From assembly GCF_022808935.1 (NCBI RefSeq), contig NZ_JAKZFR010000001.1:434001-498000 (forward strand): a stretch of DNA of 64,000 nucleotides, in the 5' to 3' direction. Below are positions 51,494-60,058 of this stretch, piece by piece (the first letter of the stretch is position 1; every line of letters begins with the position of its first letter). Made by a program: the position numbers and the translations under genes. The notes beneath the pieces were generated by a model. It saw nothing but the letters and a program-made list of their open reading frames with translations. It made no database searches and was not told the origin of the DNA. The DNA is from Geothrix sp. SG200. GTDB taxonomy: Bacteria; Acidobacteriota; Holophagae; Holophagales; Holophagaceae.

Positions 51494-52369
51494 ATGAGCG
51501 CCACCTGCGAATTCCAAGCGAAGGACTACAAGAGCGACCTGAAGCCCATCTGGTGCCCCGGATGCGGCGACTACTCCGTGGTGCAGGGCATCTACCGGGC
51601 CCTGGCCGCCGTCGGCCGTCCGCCCCATGAGGTCGCCTTCATCTCGGGCATCGGCTGCTCAAGCCGCATCCCCGGCTACACCACGGCCTACGGCTTCAAC
51701 ACCGTGCACGGCCGCGCCCTCCCCATCGCCCAGGGCATCAAGCTGGCCAACCCCGACCTGCTGGTGCTGGCGGCCGGCGGCGACGGCGACGGCTTCTCCA
51801 TCGGCGGCGGCCACATCGCCCACCTGATCCGCCGCAACATCGACATCACCTACATCGTGATGGACAACCAGATCTACGGCCTCACCAAGGGCCAGCTCTC
51901 GCCCACCTCCCAGAAGGGCCGCACCACCTGCACCTCGCCCTACGGGAGTCTCGAGAACCCCGTGAACCCGCTCCTCTACGTGCTGGCCTACGGCGCCGGC
52001 TTCGTGGCCCAGGCCTCGCCCACCGACCTGGCTGGCATGGCCGCCACCCTTGAGGAGGCCATCCGCTACCCGGGCTTCGCCTTCGTGAACGTCCAGTCCC
52101 CCTGCGTCACTTACGGCGAGGAGGCCCAGCAGATCAAGGGCCTCAAGGCCATCAGCGAGAATCTCTCCGCCATCGGCCACAACCCGGCGGACCGGCTCGC
52201 GGCCATGGACCTCGCCCAGCACTATGGCGAGAAGCTGCATCTGGGCGTGTTCTACAAGAACCCCGAGCCGCCGCCCACCTACGACGCCCTGATCCGCGAG
52301 CGTCAGGCCCAGCTGTCCCAGGGCGCCCTCCCCAAGGAGCGCATCCTGGATCTCTTCATCAAGAAGTGA
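51494..52369 (+). CDS. korB: 2-oxoacid:ferredoxin oxidoreductase, beta subunit (KorB type)
   Basis: Thiamine-diphosphate and [4Fe-4S] subunit of 291 aa. Cluster ligands are visible in WCPGCGDYSV, GIGCSSRIPGY and SPCVTYGEE. The TPP motif is GGDGDGFSIGGGH with MDNQIYGLTKGQ after it. The C-terminal extension is of the KorB kind. It is 11 bases before a ferritin-like gene, and the three genes form an operon. Confidence 0.93.
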   Translation: MSATCEFQAKDYKSDLKPIWCPGCGDYSVVQGIYRALAAVGRPPHEVAFISGIGCSSRIPGYTTAYGFNTVHGRALPIAQGIKLANPDLLVLAAGGDGDGFSIGGGHIAHLIRRNIDITYIVMDNQIYGLTKGQLSPTSQKGRTTCTSPYGSLENPVNPLLYVLAYGAGFVAQASPTDLAGMAATLEEAIRYPGFAFVNVQSPCVTYGEEAQQIKGLKAISENLSAIGHNPADRLAAMDLAQHYGEKLHLGVFYKNPEPPPTYDALIRERQAQLSQGALPKERILDLFIKK

Positions 52370-52380
52370 CGGGAGGCCCC

Positions 52381-52902
52381 ATGGCCGCACGGATCGATTT
52401 CGCCAGTCTGAGCCTGATGGATGCCCTCGATCTGGCCGTCCTGATCGAGGACGAGGCCAAGGAGCGCTACGAGGAATTCGCGGCGCAGATGGACCAGCAC
52501 CGGACGCCGGAGGCCGCCAGGTTCTTCCGCCTCATGGCGGTGAACGAGGCCAAGCACGGGCAGGAGCTGGCTGATCGCCGGAGCCAGCTGTTCGGCGGCG
52601 TGACGCCCACGGTCACCCGGGCCATGGTCTTCGAGGTGGAAGCCCCTGACTACGACCAAGCCCGCGCCTTCATGAGCCCGCGCCAGGCCATGAAGGCGGC
52701 CCTGGCCTCCGAGGTCAAGGCCCACGCTTTCTTCGTGGCGGCCCTCCCCGCCCTGAAGGATGCGAAGGTCCGCGCCCTCTTCGAGGAGCTCCGCGACGAG
52801 GAGGTTCAGCACCAGGCCCTCGTCAAGGCCGAGCTGGCCAAGCTGCCCCCGGACAGCGGCCTCTCCGACGACGACTTCGTGGACGAGCCTACGGCTCAGT
52901 AG
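52381..52902 (+). CDS. Ferritin-like diiron protein (rubrerythrin-type helical bundle)
   Basis: Protein of 173 aa predicted as a four-helix bundle. Metal ligands are suggested by IEDEAKERYEEF in helix 1, NEAKHGQEL (ExxH) in helix 2, SEVKAHAFF in helix 3 and RDEEVQHQALV (ExxH) in helix 4, the spacing of ferritin-like/rubrerythrin diiron sites. No rubredoxin CxxC domain is present, so it is not a full rubrerythrin. Co-transcription with the oxygen-sensitive KorAB enzyme suggests a peroxide- or iron-protective role. ATG 52381 is preceded by GGGAGG. Confidence 0.83.
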   Translation: MAARIDFASLSLMDALDLAVLIEDEAKERYEEFAAQMDQHRTPEAARFFRLMAVNEAKHGQELADRRSQLFGGVTPTVTRAMVFEVEAPDYDQARAFMSPRQAMKAALASEVKAHAFFVAALPALKDAKVRALFEELRDEEVQHQALVKAELAKLPPDSGLSDDDFVDEPTAQ

Positions 52903-52934
52903 CCCCCTTCGTTCAAGCCAGAGAGAGACCTCTT

Positions 52935-52980
52935 CACCACCAAGTCACCAAGAACGGCTCTTCTTGGTGTCTTGGTGGTG
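52935..52980. repeat. Inverted repeat, CACCAAGTCACCAAGAA family
   Basis: 20 bp arms, CACCACCAAGTCACCAAGAA (52935-52954) and its complement at 52961-52980, with one mismatch and a six-base loop. It lies between the convergent ferritin-like and cytochrome genes and can form a strong hairpin on both transcripts, so it could terminate both. Confidence 0.82.
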
Positions 52981-52984
52981 GTCC

Positions 52985-53647
52985 TTATTCCAGGCCTTCG
53001 GCAGGGCGGCGCCAGAGCTCTGTAAGCACGAAGCCCGCCGCGGCCAGGTACGCCGCCGCCAGCAGCCCCAGGGCCGCCCAGGGCGCCCAGGCGGTGCCGG
53101 GGTGGCCCTGGCGCATCCACCAGAGGGTGGCGTCGAACAGCACGGCCACCGCGCAGCCCCCCATGAGGAGGTGGCGGCCCGGCCAGGTCAGGCGCCGAAG
53201 GTACAGGATGGCCATGGCCAGGAACACCAGCGGGAAGGCGGTGAGATGGAGGCCCCGGGCGCCGATCGTGGCGTAGAGGCTCTCGGAGGTTTCTTCCAGG
53301 GCCAGGGGCCGCAGGTCCTCGTAGGTCGTGAGGCGTGGGTACTGGCCGCCGTCGCTGTGGCAGCTGGCGCAGTTGTTGGCGACGATGGCCTCCACGGGCG
53401 CAAAGCCTTCACGGGTGGCGCCCTCCTGCACCCAGGTCCGGAAGACTGCGATCTGCGCGGGGTTGGTGTTGGGCGCCATGACGCCCTCCAGCACCGTGAT
53501 CAGGCGGGGCCGGGCCGGCGGGGCCGCCGCCGCCGGGCGCTCCTGCCGCGCGGCGAAGGCCAGGCCGCCCGCGAAGAAGGCCCCCAGGGCCAGGATCACG
53601 AAGGTGGCGAAGGCGCGTTCAGAGGAGGGCAGGGTTCGCAGGGACAT
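52985..53647 (-). CDS. Membrane-bound protein with one c-type heme site
   Basis: Protein of 220 aa with an N-terminal hydrophobic helix (about 12-32), a periplasmic part holding one heme c motif, CASCH in NNCASCHSDGG (about residue 92), and three more helices in the C-terminal half (FPLVFLAMAILYL, GGCAVAVLFDATLWW, WAALGLLAAAYLAAAGFVL). It may pass electrons between the quinone pool and periplasmic carriers. The layout, single-heme domain before a membrane domain, is not one I can name. It is transcribed alone and overlaps no other gene. Confidence 0.78.
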   Translation of the reverse strand: MSLRTLPSSERAFATFVILALGAFFAGGLAFAARQERPAAAAPPARPRLITVLEGVMAPNTNPAQIAVFRTWVQEGATREGFAPVEAIVANNCASCHSDGGQYPRLTTYEDLRPLALEETSESLYATIGARGLHLTAFPLVFLAMAILYLRRLTWPGRHLLMGGCAVAVLFDATLWWMRQGHPGTAWAPWAALGLLAAAYLAAAGFVLTELWRRPAEGLE

Positions 53648-53688
53648 GGGCCCATGGTAGGGCGGATACTGGTCGAAGAGGAGGTCCC

Positions 53689-54303
53689 GTGAGCGACTTC
53701 GATGTCAAGGCAGCGACCTGGGACCAGGACCCCATCAAGGTGGAGCGCGCCACTACCGTGGGACGGGCCATCGCCGGCAGCGTGGCCGTGGAGGGCCGCA
53801 CCATCCTTGAGTACGGCTGCGGCACAGGACTGCTCGGCTTCGTCCTTCAGCCCCTCGCCGGCCATGTGACCCTGGCAGACACTTCCGCGGGAATGCTCGA
53901 GGTTCTCCGGGGGAAGGTCGCCGCCACGGGAGCCGCGAACATGACGCCCCTCCGGCTGGACCTGCTGGCGGATCCCCTGCCTGCCGGGCGCTTCGACCTG
54001 GTGTGCAGCCTGATGACCCTCCACCACATCCCCGATACCCCGGGCATCCTGGAGAAGTTCCATCAGGTGCTGGCGCCGGGCGGGTGGGTGGCCCTGTCGG
54101 ACCTGGATGCGGAGGATGGATCCTTCCACGGAAAAGACGTGACGGATGTGCACCCCGGGTTCGACCGCACGGCCCTGGGGAGGCAGCTGGAGGCCGCGGG
54201 GTTCCGGGAGATCCGTTTCAGCACGGTCTTCGAGATTCCCCGGGAGACGGCCTCGGGCCCCCGCCGGTTCCCGGTGTTCCTGGCGCTGGGAAGGAAGGGC
54301 TGA
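53689..54303 (+). CDS. SAM-dependent class I methyltransferase
   Basis: Protein of 204 aa with the SAM-binding motif I ILEYGCGTGLLGF near residue 45, motif II LADTSAGMLEVLR and the later DLVCSLMTLHHIPD, a methyltransferase type 11/25 pattern. The end (EIRFSTVFEIPRE) is typical of small-molecule methyltransferases. Start GTG 53689 follows GAGGAGG. The substrate is unknown. It is convergent with emrB, two bases apart. Confidence 0.87.
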   Translation: MSDFDVKAATWDQDPIKVERATTVGRAIAGSVAVEGRTILEYGCGTGLLGFVLQPLAGHVTLADTSAGMLEVLRGKVAATGAANMTPLRLDLLADPLPAGRFDLVCSLMTLHHIPDTPGILEKFHQVLAPGGWVALSDLDAEDGSFHGKDVTDVHPGFDRTALGRQLEAAGFREIRFSTVFEIPRETASGPRRFPVFLALGRKG

Positions 54304-54305
54304 TC

Positions 54306-55868
54306 CTACTCCAGCGGCATGTCGCCAGTGGCGAGGCTCCGCCGCATGAGGAAGAGCAGGGGGAAGAGGCAGAAGCAAAGGATGCCCATGAACCAGAAGG
54401 TGTCCGCGAAGGCCATCATGGTGGACTGCTTCACCACGGTGCCGTAGGCGGCGCCCTGGGCCATGTGGGCGGCGTCGGCCGGCGACAGCCCCCCGCGCAG
54501 GACGCCCAGCTGGGTCGTGCGGTCCAGGAAGCCCTGGTAGGCCGGATTCCCGGGCGACAGGTGGCCGATGAGGTTCGCCTGATGCACCTGGGATCGGCGG
54601 GCCAGCATGGTGGTGGCCAGGGCGATGCCCGTGCTGCCGCCGATGTTGCGCACCAGGTTCATGAGGCCCGTGGCGTAGGCCGTCTTCTCGTGCGGGATGT
54701 GCTGGAAGGCCGAGACGTTGATGGGGATGAAGAGGAAGGCGAAGCCAAGGCTCTGCACCACGCGTGACCACATGGCCGTGCGGAAGTCCACCTGGAGGTT
54801 GAAGCCCGCCATCTGGATGAGGCCCAGACCGCAGGTGAAGAACCCGATGCCGATGAGCCAGCGGGTGTCCACCTTCTTCAGCAGCATGGCCACCACCGGC
54901 ATCATCAGCATGATGGCCAGGCCGCCGGGGCTCAGCACCCAGCCGCTCAGCAGGGCCGTGTAGCCCAGCAGGGTCTGGAGGAAGATGGGCAGCAGGGCCA
55001 GGCTGCCGTAGAGCACGAAGCCCAGCACGAAGAGCATGAGGATGGACACAGCGAAGGTGCGGTCCTTCATCAGTCGGAAATCCACGATGGGCCGCGTCTT
55101 GCGCAGCTCGTAGAGGACGGCGAACACCAGGGCCACCGCGGCGATGATGGCGAAGAAGACGATGAAGTTCGAGGAGAACCAGTCCTTGCGCTGGCCCTCG
55201 TCCAGCACGATCTCCAGCGAAGCCAGGCCCAGGGTGAGGACGCCGATGCCGAAGTAGTCGAACTTCGCGCCCTCCTTGAGCGAGATGCGGTGGAAGGTCG
55301 GGGGGTCCTGCACCAGGGCGCTGGTGAGCGTGAAGGACAGGAACCCCACGGGGATGTTGATGAGGAAGATCCAGTGCCAGCTGAAGTTGTCGGTGATCCA
55401 GCCGCCCAGCACCGGCCCGATGATGGGCGCCAGCACCACGCCCATGCCGTAGACGGCCATGGCGGCGCCGCGCTTCTCGTGGGGGAAGGTCTCGACGAGG
55501 ATGGCCTGGGAGATGGGCTGCAGGCCGCCGCCACCCAGCCCCTGGAGCACCCGGAAGAAGATCAGCCAGCCCAGTGAGGGCGCGATGCCGCAGAGCAGGG
55601 AGGCCACCGTGAAGATGCTCACGCACGTGAGGTAGAACCGCTTGCGGCCCATGAGGCTGGAGAAGTAGCCCCCCAGGGGCAGCACTACGGCGTTGGCCAC
55701 CAGGTACGAGGTCAGCACCCAGGTGGTCTCCTCCACCGTGGCGGACAGGTTCCCCGCGATGTGCGGGAGCGCCACGTTCGCCACGCTGGTATCGAGGACC
55801 TCCATGAAGGTCGCGATCATCACCGTGAGGGCGATGATCCAGGGGTTGATGCGGCGGTGTCCGGTCAT
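54306..55868 (-). CDS. emrB: Multidrug MFS efflux pump, DHA2/EmrB type (14 helices)
   Basis: Proton-driven drug exporter of 520 aa. DTSVANVALPHIAGNLSATV, SYLVANAVVLPLGGYFSSLM and GRKRFYL are the first-loop signatures; the antiporter motif C appears in GAAMAVYGMGVVLAPIIGPV. It should work with the EmrA adaptor and the TolC-type channel encoded upstream in the same operon. The gap between emrA and emrB is 134 bases and holds an inverted repeat, which is unusual for this operon. Confidence 0.92.
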   Translation of the reverse strand: MTGHRRINPWIIALTVMIATFMEVLDTSVANVALPHIAGNLSATVEETTWVLTSYLVANAVVLPLGGYFSSLMGRKRFYLTCVSIFTVASLLCGIAPSLGWLIFFRVLQGLGGGGLQPISQAILVETFPHEKRGAAMAVYGMGVVLAPIIGPVLGGWITDNFSWHWIFLINIPVGFLSFTLTSALVQDPPTFHRISLKEGAKFDYFGIGVLTLGLASLEIVLDEGQRKDWFSSNFIVFFAIIAAVALVFAVLYELRKTRPIVDFRLMKDRTFAVSILMLFVLGFVLYGSLALLPIFLQTLLGYTALLSGWVLSPGGLAIMLMMPVVAMLLKKVDTRWLIGIGFFTCGLGLIQMAGFNLQVDFRTAMWSRVVQSLGFAFLFIPINVSAFQHIPHEKTAYATGLMNLVRNIGGSTGIALATTMLARRSQVHQANLIGHLSPGNPAYQGFLDRTTQLGVLRGGLSPADAAHMAQGAAYGTVVKQSTMMAFADTFWFMGILCFCLFPLLFLMRRSLATGDMPLE

Positions 55869-55923
55869 TCGGATCTACTCAACGAGGGTGAAGCATCAAG
55901 TCAAAGGGAGGAAGAAAACGCCA

Positions 55924-55991
55924 ACCGCGGAGAACGCTGAGAATGCCGAGAACGCGGAGACATCAGGGCATTCCCCTGCGCTCTCTGCGGT
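55924..55991. repeat. Inverted repeat, CCGCGGAGAACGC family, inside the efflux operon
   Basis: The left arm ACCGCGGAGAACGC (55924-55937) pairs with 55978-55991 at 12 of 14 positions. Between them GAGAACGC-like units are repeated in tandem (GAGAATGCC, GAGAACGCG). It lies in the gap between emrA and emrB. Confidence 0.72.
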
Positions 55992-56002
55992 GGGCTGACA
56001 TG

Positions 56003-57115
56003 TCACTTCACGATCACCGTCGCCTCGACGTTCATGCCGGGGCGGAGGACGACCTTCTGGGCTTCGGACTCGTCGATGTGGATCTTCACGGGGATGCGCT
56101 GGACCACCTTCACGAAGTTGCCCACGGCGTTCTCGGGGGGCAGCAGGCTCATGCGCGAGCCGGTGGAGCCGGCGATGGAATCCACGTGGCCCTTGAGCAC
56201 CGCGCCGTTCATGTCCACCTTGATCTCGGCCTCCTGGCCGGGCTTCATCTTCGCGAGCTGGGTCTCCTTGAAGTTGGCCGTCACCCAGGTCTGGTGCAGG
56301 GGGATCAGGGTCATCAGGCCCTGGCCCGGCTGGATGGTCTGCCCGGCCTCCACGAACTTGCGGGTCACGACGCCGTCCACTGGCGCCAGGATCTTCGTGT
56401 ACCCGAGCTGCAGTTCCAGTCCCTCCTGGCTGGCGCGGGCCTGCTCCACCTGGGCCTGGGCCGACGCCAGGCGGGCCTCGGCGGCGCCCACGGCCACGCG
56501 GCGGATGTCCGCCTCGCGCTGCAGGGAGCCCAGCTTCTGCTGGGCGGCGCGCCAGTCGCCGTCGGCCACCTCGGCCTGGGTGCGGATGCCGTCGAACTGC
56601 TGGGCGGAGATCTCCTCGCGTTCCGCCAGGGGCTTCATGCGCTGGACGTCCATCTTCGCCTTGTCGAGGCTGGCCTTCTTGGAATCCAGGTTGGCCTTGG
56701 CCGTCTCCAGGTCCGAGCCCTTGGCCTGCTGGAAGGCCACCTGGGCTCGCTCCAGATCGGCCCTGGCGCCTTCGACCTGGGCCTTGGCCTGGGCCAGGGC
56801 CGCCTTGGCCTGGTCGAGCCGGGCCTGGATGTCACGGGGGTCCACGGCCACCAGGGGGTCGCCGGCCTTCACGGCCTGGTTGTCCTCCACCAGCACCTTG
56901 TCCACGGTGCCGTAGACCCGGCAGGAGACGGGCACGAGATGGCCGTCCACCTGGGCGTCGTCGGTGCTCACACGGTTGCGGGAGTAGAGCCACAAGCCGC
57001 CGCCGAGGAGGAGGGCGATGGGGGTGCCGATGAGGAGGGCCCGCATGGCCCTGGAGATGCCGGCGGCTGCGGCGCCGCTGGGGGTGTCCGTCACGGGGGT
57101 AGCATCTTGGTTCAT
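56003..57115 (-). CDS. emrA: HlyD/EmrA-type membrane fusion protein
   Basis: Periplasmic adaptor of 370 aa linking EmrB to the outer membrane channel. One N-terminal helix (about 28-46, ALLIGTPIALLLGGGLWLY) is followed by NRVSTDDAQVDGHLVPVSC, the EmrA signature, then a lipoyl half-motif, a long Lys/Gln/Ala coiled-coil hairpin (about 90-210) and the beta-barrel block APVDGVVTRKFVEAGQTIQP. ATG 57115 has GGAG six bases upstream; ATG 57127 overlaps the TolC-type stop and is also possible. Confidence 0.91.
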   Translation of the reverse strand: MNQDATPVTDTPSGAAAAGISRAMRALLIGTPIALLLGGGLWLYSRNRVSTDDAQVDGHLVPVSCRVYGTVDKVLVEDNQAVKAGDPLVAVDPRDIQARLDQAKAALAQAKAQVEGARADLERAQVAFQQAKGSDLETAKANLDSKKASLDKAKMDVQRMKPLAEREEISAQQFDGIRTQAEVADGDWRAAQQKLGSLQREADIRRVAVGAAEARLASAQAQVEQARASQEGLELQLGYTKILAPVDGVVTRKFVEAGQTIQPGQGLMTLIPLHQTWVTANFKETQLAKMKPGQEAEIKVDMNGAVLKGHVDSIAGSTGSRMSLLPPENAVGNFVKVVQRIPVKIHIDESEAQKVVLRPGMNVEATVIVK

Positions 57116-57126
57116 GGGTGTCTCCA

Positions 57127-58491
57127 TCAGCGGGCGAAGGTCTGCTCAAGCTGGCCGGTGGCGCGGGCCAGGTCCACGCGGGACTGGTTGAGGCGGTAGA
57201 GGGCGTTGATCTGGTTGTCGTTCGCGCGGGCCAGCTCGTCCTGGGCGTTGATCACTTCGATGTTGTTGCTCACGCCGGCTTCGAACCGGTGCCGGGCCTG
57301 GGTGAGGACCTCGGTGGACAGGCTCACGGCGAGGTTGGCGACCTCCACCTCGTGGGTCGCGGCCTCCAGCTCGGCCTGCGCCACCTGGACCTCGTAGCCC
57401 ACCTGGGCGCGCACCTCGCGGCGGGCCTCCTGCACGCGGGCCTGCTCGGACTTGGCGCGGGACACATGGGAGGACACCAGGCCGCCCGTGAAGAGCGGCA
57501 CTCGGAGCCCCAGCGAGATCTGGTAGGTGCGGGCCCAGGACTCCGACTGGAGGCCCGTGGTCCCGTAGGTCCCGCTGGCGACGAGGGTGGGCAGGCGCAG
57601 GCCCTGGGCGGCCTGGCGCAGGTTCTCGGCGGCTTTCTCGCGGGCATCGAGGGCCGCGAGCTCCGGGCGCTGGGCCAGGCCGGCCTGGTAGGCCGCCTCG
57701 AAGCCGCCCGCGGGCAGGGCGGGCGCCGAGAGGGTGTCGGCCAGCTCGATGCGGGTTCCGGGTTTCAGGTCCAGCAGCCGGCCCAGGCCGGCCAGGGCGG
57801 TGGTGCGCTGGGTCTGGGCCTGGATGAGGCGCTGGCGCTCGGTTTGCAATTGCACCTGGGACCGCAGCGTGTCGAGCTTGGTGCCCACCCCCTGCTTCTG
57901 CTGGTTCTCGGCCAGCTTGGCCAGGGCTTCCGCCAGCTCCACGCGGGATTCCCCCGCCTTCACCGAGGCGGCGGCGCGGAGCGCGTGCAGGTACTGGCCC
58001 ACCACCAGCGCGGCGATCTCCTCACGCACGGCGCGGCCCTGGGCGCGGGCTGCGTCCTCCGCGTGGCGGGAAGCCCGCCACTTCTTCCAGAGGCTGAGGT
58101 CGAACAGGGAGACCTGGGCCTCCACGCCCACCTGACCCCAGTTGAAGGGGCCCACCACTTCGGGCCCGCCGGGCTGCGGAATGCCCATCAGGGCGTCCAG
58201 GTTGTACTTGTTGCGCTGGCCGAAGGCCTGGGCGCTCACCTGGGGCATGAGGGCCGCGGCGGCCGCCCGGCGGTCATCTCCGCTCTCGGCGATGGCCAGG
58301 AGTGACTGCTGCAGCCGCGGGTTCTGCTCGAGGGCGGTCTTGAGGGCCTGGGCCAGCGTGAGCTGCACAGTGGGGTAGGGGGTGGCGGCGACGGGGGGAG
58401 GGGGAACCTGGGCCCAGGCGGTTCCTGCGGTCAGCAGGGCGAGCGAGAGCGCTTGGCCCCGGCCGAGGGCCCGGGAGCTGGTGGGGGACAT
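57127..58491 (-). CDS. TolC-family outer membrane efflux protein
   Basis: Outer membrane channel of 454 aa with signal peptide (RGQALSLALLTAGTAWAQ). Two duplicated OEP halves start at VQLTLAQALKTALEQNPRLQ and AYQAGLAQRPELAALDAREK; helical segments such as ELAEALAKLAENQQKQGVGT follow. ATG 58491 is chosen because GGAGG lies five to six bases upstream; the frame extends to 58533, overlapping marR. It forms the third part of an EmrAB-TolC tripartite pump. Confidence 0.9.
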   Translation of the reverse strand: MSPTSSRALGRGQALSLALLTAGTAWAQVPPPPVAATPYPTVQLTLAQALKTALEQNPRLQQSLLAIAESGDDRRAAAAALMPQVSAQAFGQRNKYNLDALMGIPQPGGPEVVGPFNWGQVGVEAQVSLFDLSLWKKWRASRHAEDAARAQGRAVREEIAALVVGQYLHALRAAASVKAGESRVELAEALAKLAENQQKQGVGTKLDTLRSQVQLQTERQRLIQAQTQRTTALAGLGRLLDLKPGTRIELADTLSAPALPAGGFEAAYQAGLAQRPELAALDAREKAAENLRQAAQGLRLPTLVASGTYGTTGLQSESWARTYQISLGLRVPLFTGGLVSSHVSRAKSEQARVQEARREVRAQVGYEVQVAQAELEAATHEVEVANLAVSLSTEVLTQARHRFEAGVSNNIEVINAQDELARANDNQINALYRLNQSRVDLARATGQLEQTFAR

Positions 58492-58529
58492 GCAAACCTC
58501 CATCTGTCTCGAAACATCACGTGGGTCGG

Positions 58530-59012
58530 TCATGAAGGCAGCTCGCTGTTGGCCCGGATCCGGTTCAGGAAACCCTTGAGCTGGTCCAGCTCGTCCCGGG
58601 AGAAGCCCTTCAGGTGCGCGTTCAGCACCTTGATGGCCACGGGCGGGAGGTGGGGCAGCAGGTCCCGGCCCGCTTCCGTCAGCTCAAGGAGGGTGATGCG
58701 CCGGTCCTTGCTGCTGGGAACCCGGCGGATGAGGCCCTTCTCCTCCAGGCGGTCCAGCATGCGGGTCATGGAGCCGGTGTCGCAGTGGCCGAAGCGGCAG
58801 AGCTCGGCGGCCGTGGACGCGCAGCCCCGGGCGATGCGCATGAGGATGACCCACTGGGCCCCGGTGATGCCCATGCCCTGGCTGGCCATCTCCTCGTCGA
58901 AGCCGGCCAGGATGCGCCGGGAGACGTCCGCGATCAGGCGCCCCAGGCTTTCTTCGGGCTGGTAGTTCTCGGGGGTGTACAGCGGCTCGGTCTTTTCGGG
59001 TTCGACAGGCAT
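58530..59012 (-). CDS. MarR-family transcription regulator
   Basis: Winged-helix repressor of 160 aa. QWVILMRIARGCASTAAELC, the recognition helix DTGSMTRMLDRLEEKGLIRR and the wing SSKDRRITLLELTEAG are family hallmarks. It is the first gene of the operon marR-tolC-emrA-emrB, so it probably represses the pump and is released by a pump substrate (often a phenolic compound). A pseudo-palindrome lies 13-30 bases upstream of its start. Confidence 0.92.
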   Translation of the reverse strand: MPVEPEKTEPLYTPENYQPEESLGRLIADVSRRILAGFDEEMASQGMGITGAQWVILMRIARGCASTAAELCRFGHCDTGSMTRMLDRLEEKGLIRRVPSSKDRRITLLELTEAGRDLLPHLPPVAIKVLNAHLKGFSRDELDQLKGFLNRIRANSELPS

Positions 59013-59024
59013 GGCGACATCCTG

Positions 59025-59042
59025 ATTGAGTGCCTAAGCAAT
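59025..59042. promoter_or_regulatory. Candidate MarR operator
   Basis: ATTGAGTGCCTAAGCAAT is an imperfect palindrome with matching ATTG / CAAT ends, the size and AT-ended form of MarR sites. It lies just upstream of the marR start. The 267-base gap to the next gene also has an AT-rich stretch (about 59140-59220), unlike the neighbouring DNA; I see no gene in it. Confidence 0.4.
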
Positions 59043-59279
59043 TACTGCCAGAGCAGCAATCTTGGGAACCTCAAGGGCTTCCGTCAACTGCCGAGGCCGC
59101 CCATGGGCCTCTCAAAGATGGCGGTACGGTTTGGAAACCTATGTCTTTGTGTCTTGTTATCAATTGTGTGATGGTTGAAAACAGGCTCAAAAAAATAACG
59201 AAACCTGATTATCGGCCGAACTCAGCCAAAAAGAGGAACGCAGAGGAGAGGACAATGGGGGCCTCCGCAGGAGGTCGCC

Positions 59280-60008
59280 ATGGTTCGCGCACCCTTGCTC
59301 AAACGGATCCTGCCTGCCGCCCTGCCTGCCGCCTTGGCCGGCGCCCTGGTTGGCCCCCTGCTCGGCGGCGGCCCCCTCATCCCTCAGGCCCCACCTTCGC
59401 CGAGTCCCGGTGGGCTCCTGGCGCTGCCCCCGCCCGCGGCCGGCACCGTCCCGCTGGACGCCGCCCTGCGGGAACGACGCACTACGCGCGCGCTGGCGGG
59501 CCCGGCCCTCTCCCTGGTGGAGGCCTCCCAGCTGGCCTGGAGCGCCCAGGGCGAAAACCGCCCGGGCCGGCGCACGGTGCCGAGCGCCCATGCGAGCTAT
59601 CCGCTGGGCCTCTACCTCGTGACTGAGGGAAGCCCCACCCTGGGAGCCGGCACCTACCGCTATCAGCCGGGCGCGCATGGGCTCAAGAGCTCAGGGCCCA
59701 GGGGCGTGGCCGCCCTGCTCGGCCCCATCCGCGCGATGCAGCCCTGGATCGTCAAGGCGCCCGCGGTCTTCGTGGTCACCGGAAGGCCCCTGAAGATCTC
59801 CTCGCGCGAGCCGGCGCCCAGGATGGACTACACCTTCTGGGAGGCGGGCGCGGCGTCCCAGGCCCTGCTGCTGCAGGCCGCGGCCCTCGGCCTCGGGGCC
59901 GGCGTGGCTTCCGGGGTGGACCTGGCCTCGGTGGGCGCGGCCCTGGGCCTGGACCCGGAGGAGAAGGTGCTCGTCCTGCTGCCGGTGGGGCGCCCGAAGG
60001 GGAAGTGA
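59280..60008 (+). CDS. Exported nitroreductase-family protein (SagB/ThcOx type)
   Basis: FMN-dependent oxidoreductase fold of 242 aa. VPLDAALRERRTTRALAGPA is the N-terminal nitroreductase block with the FMN-contacting Arg pair, LSLVEASQLAWSAQGENRPG follows, and QALLLQAAALGLGAGVASGV is the C-terminal block. The SagB type oxidises azolines or reduces small molecules. It has a signal- or anchor-like N-terminus (LPAALPAALAGALVGPLLGG), which is unusual for the family. AGGAGG precedes the ATG. Confidence 0.85.
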   Translation: MVRAPLLKRILPAALPAALAGALVGPLLGGGPLIPQAPPSPSPGGLLALPPPAAGTVPLDAALRERRTTRALAGPALSLVEASQLAWSAQGENRPGRRTVPSAHASYPLGLYLVTEGSPTLGAGTYRYQPGAHGLKSSGPRGVAALLGPIRAMQPWIVKAPAVFVVTGRPLKISSREPAPRMDYTFWEAGAASQALLLQAAALGLGAGVASGVDLASVGAALGLDPEEKVLVLLPVGRPKGK

Positions 60009-60058
60009 TCCGCGGCGAACCTTCGACCGCGCCGGCCCACTGAAGGGAAAGATCCACG

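Noticed and set aside
59160..59280. Small gene in the AT-rich stretch before the nitroreductase gene
   Set aside because: A frame starting at 59171 runs out of phase into the nitroreductase gene and has no ribosome site or recognisable sequence.
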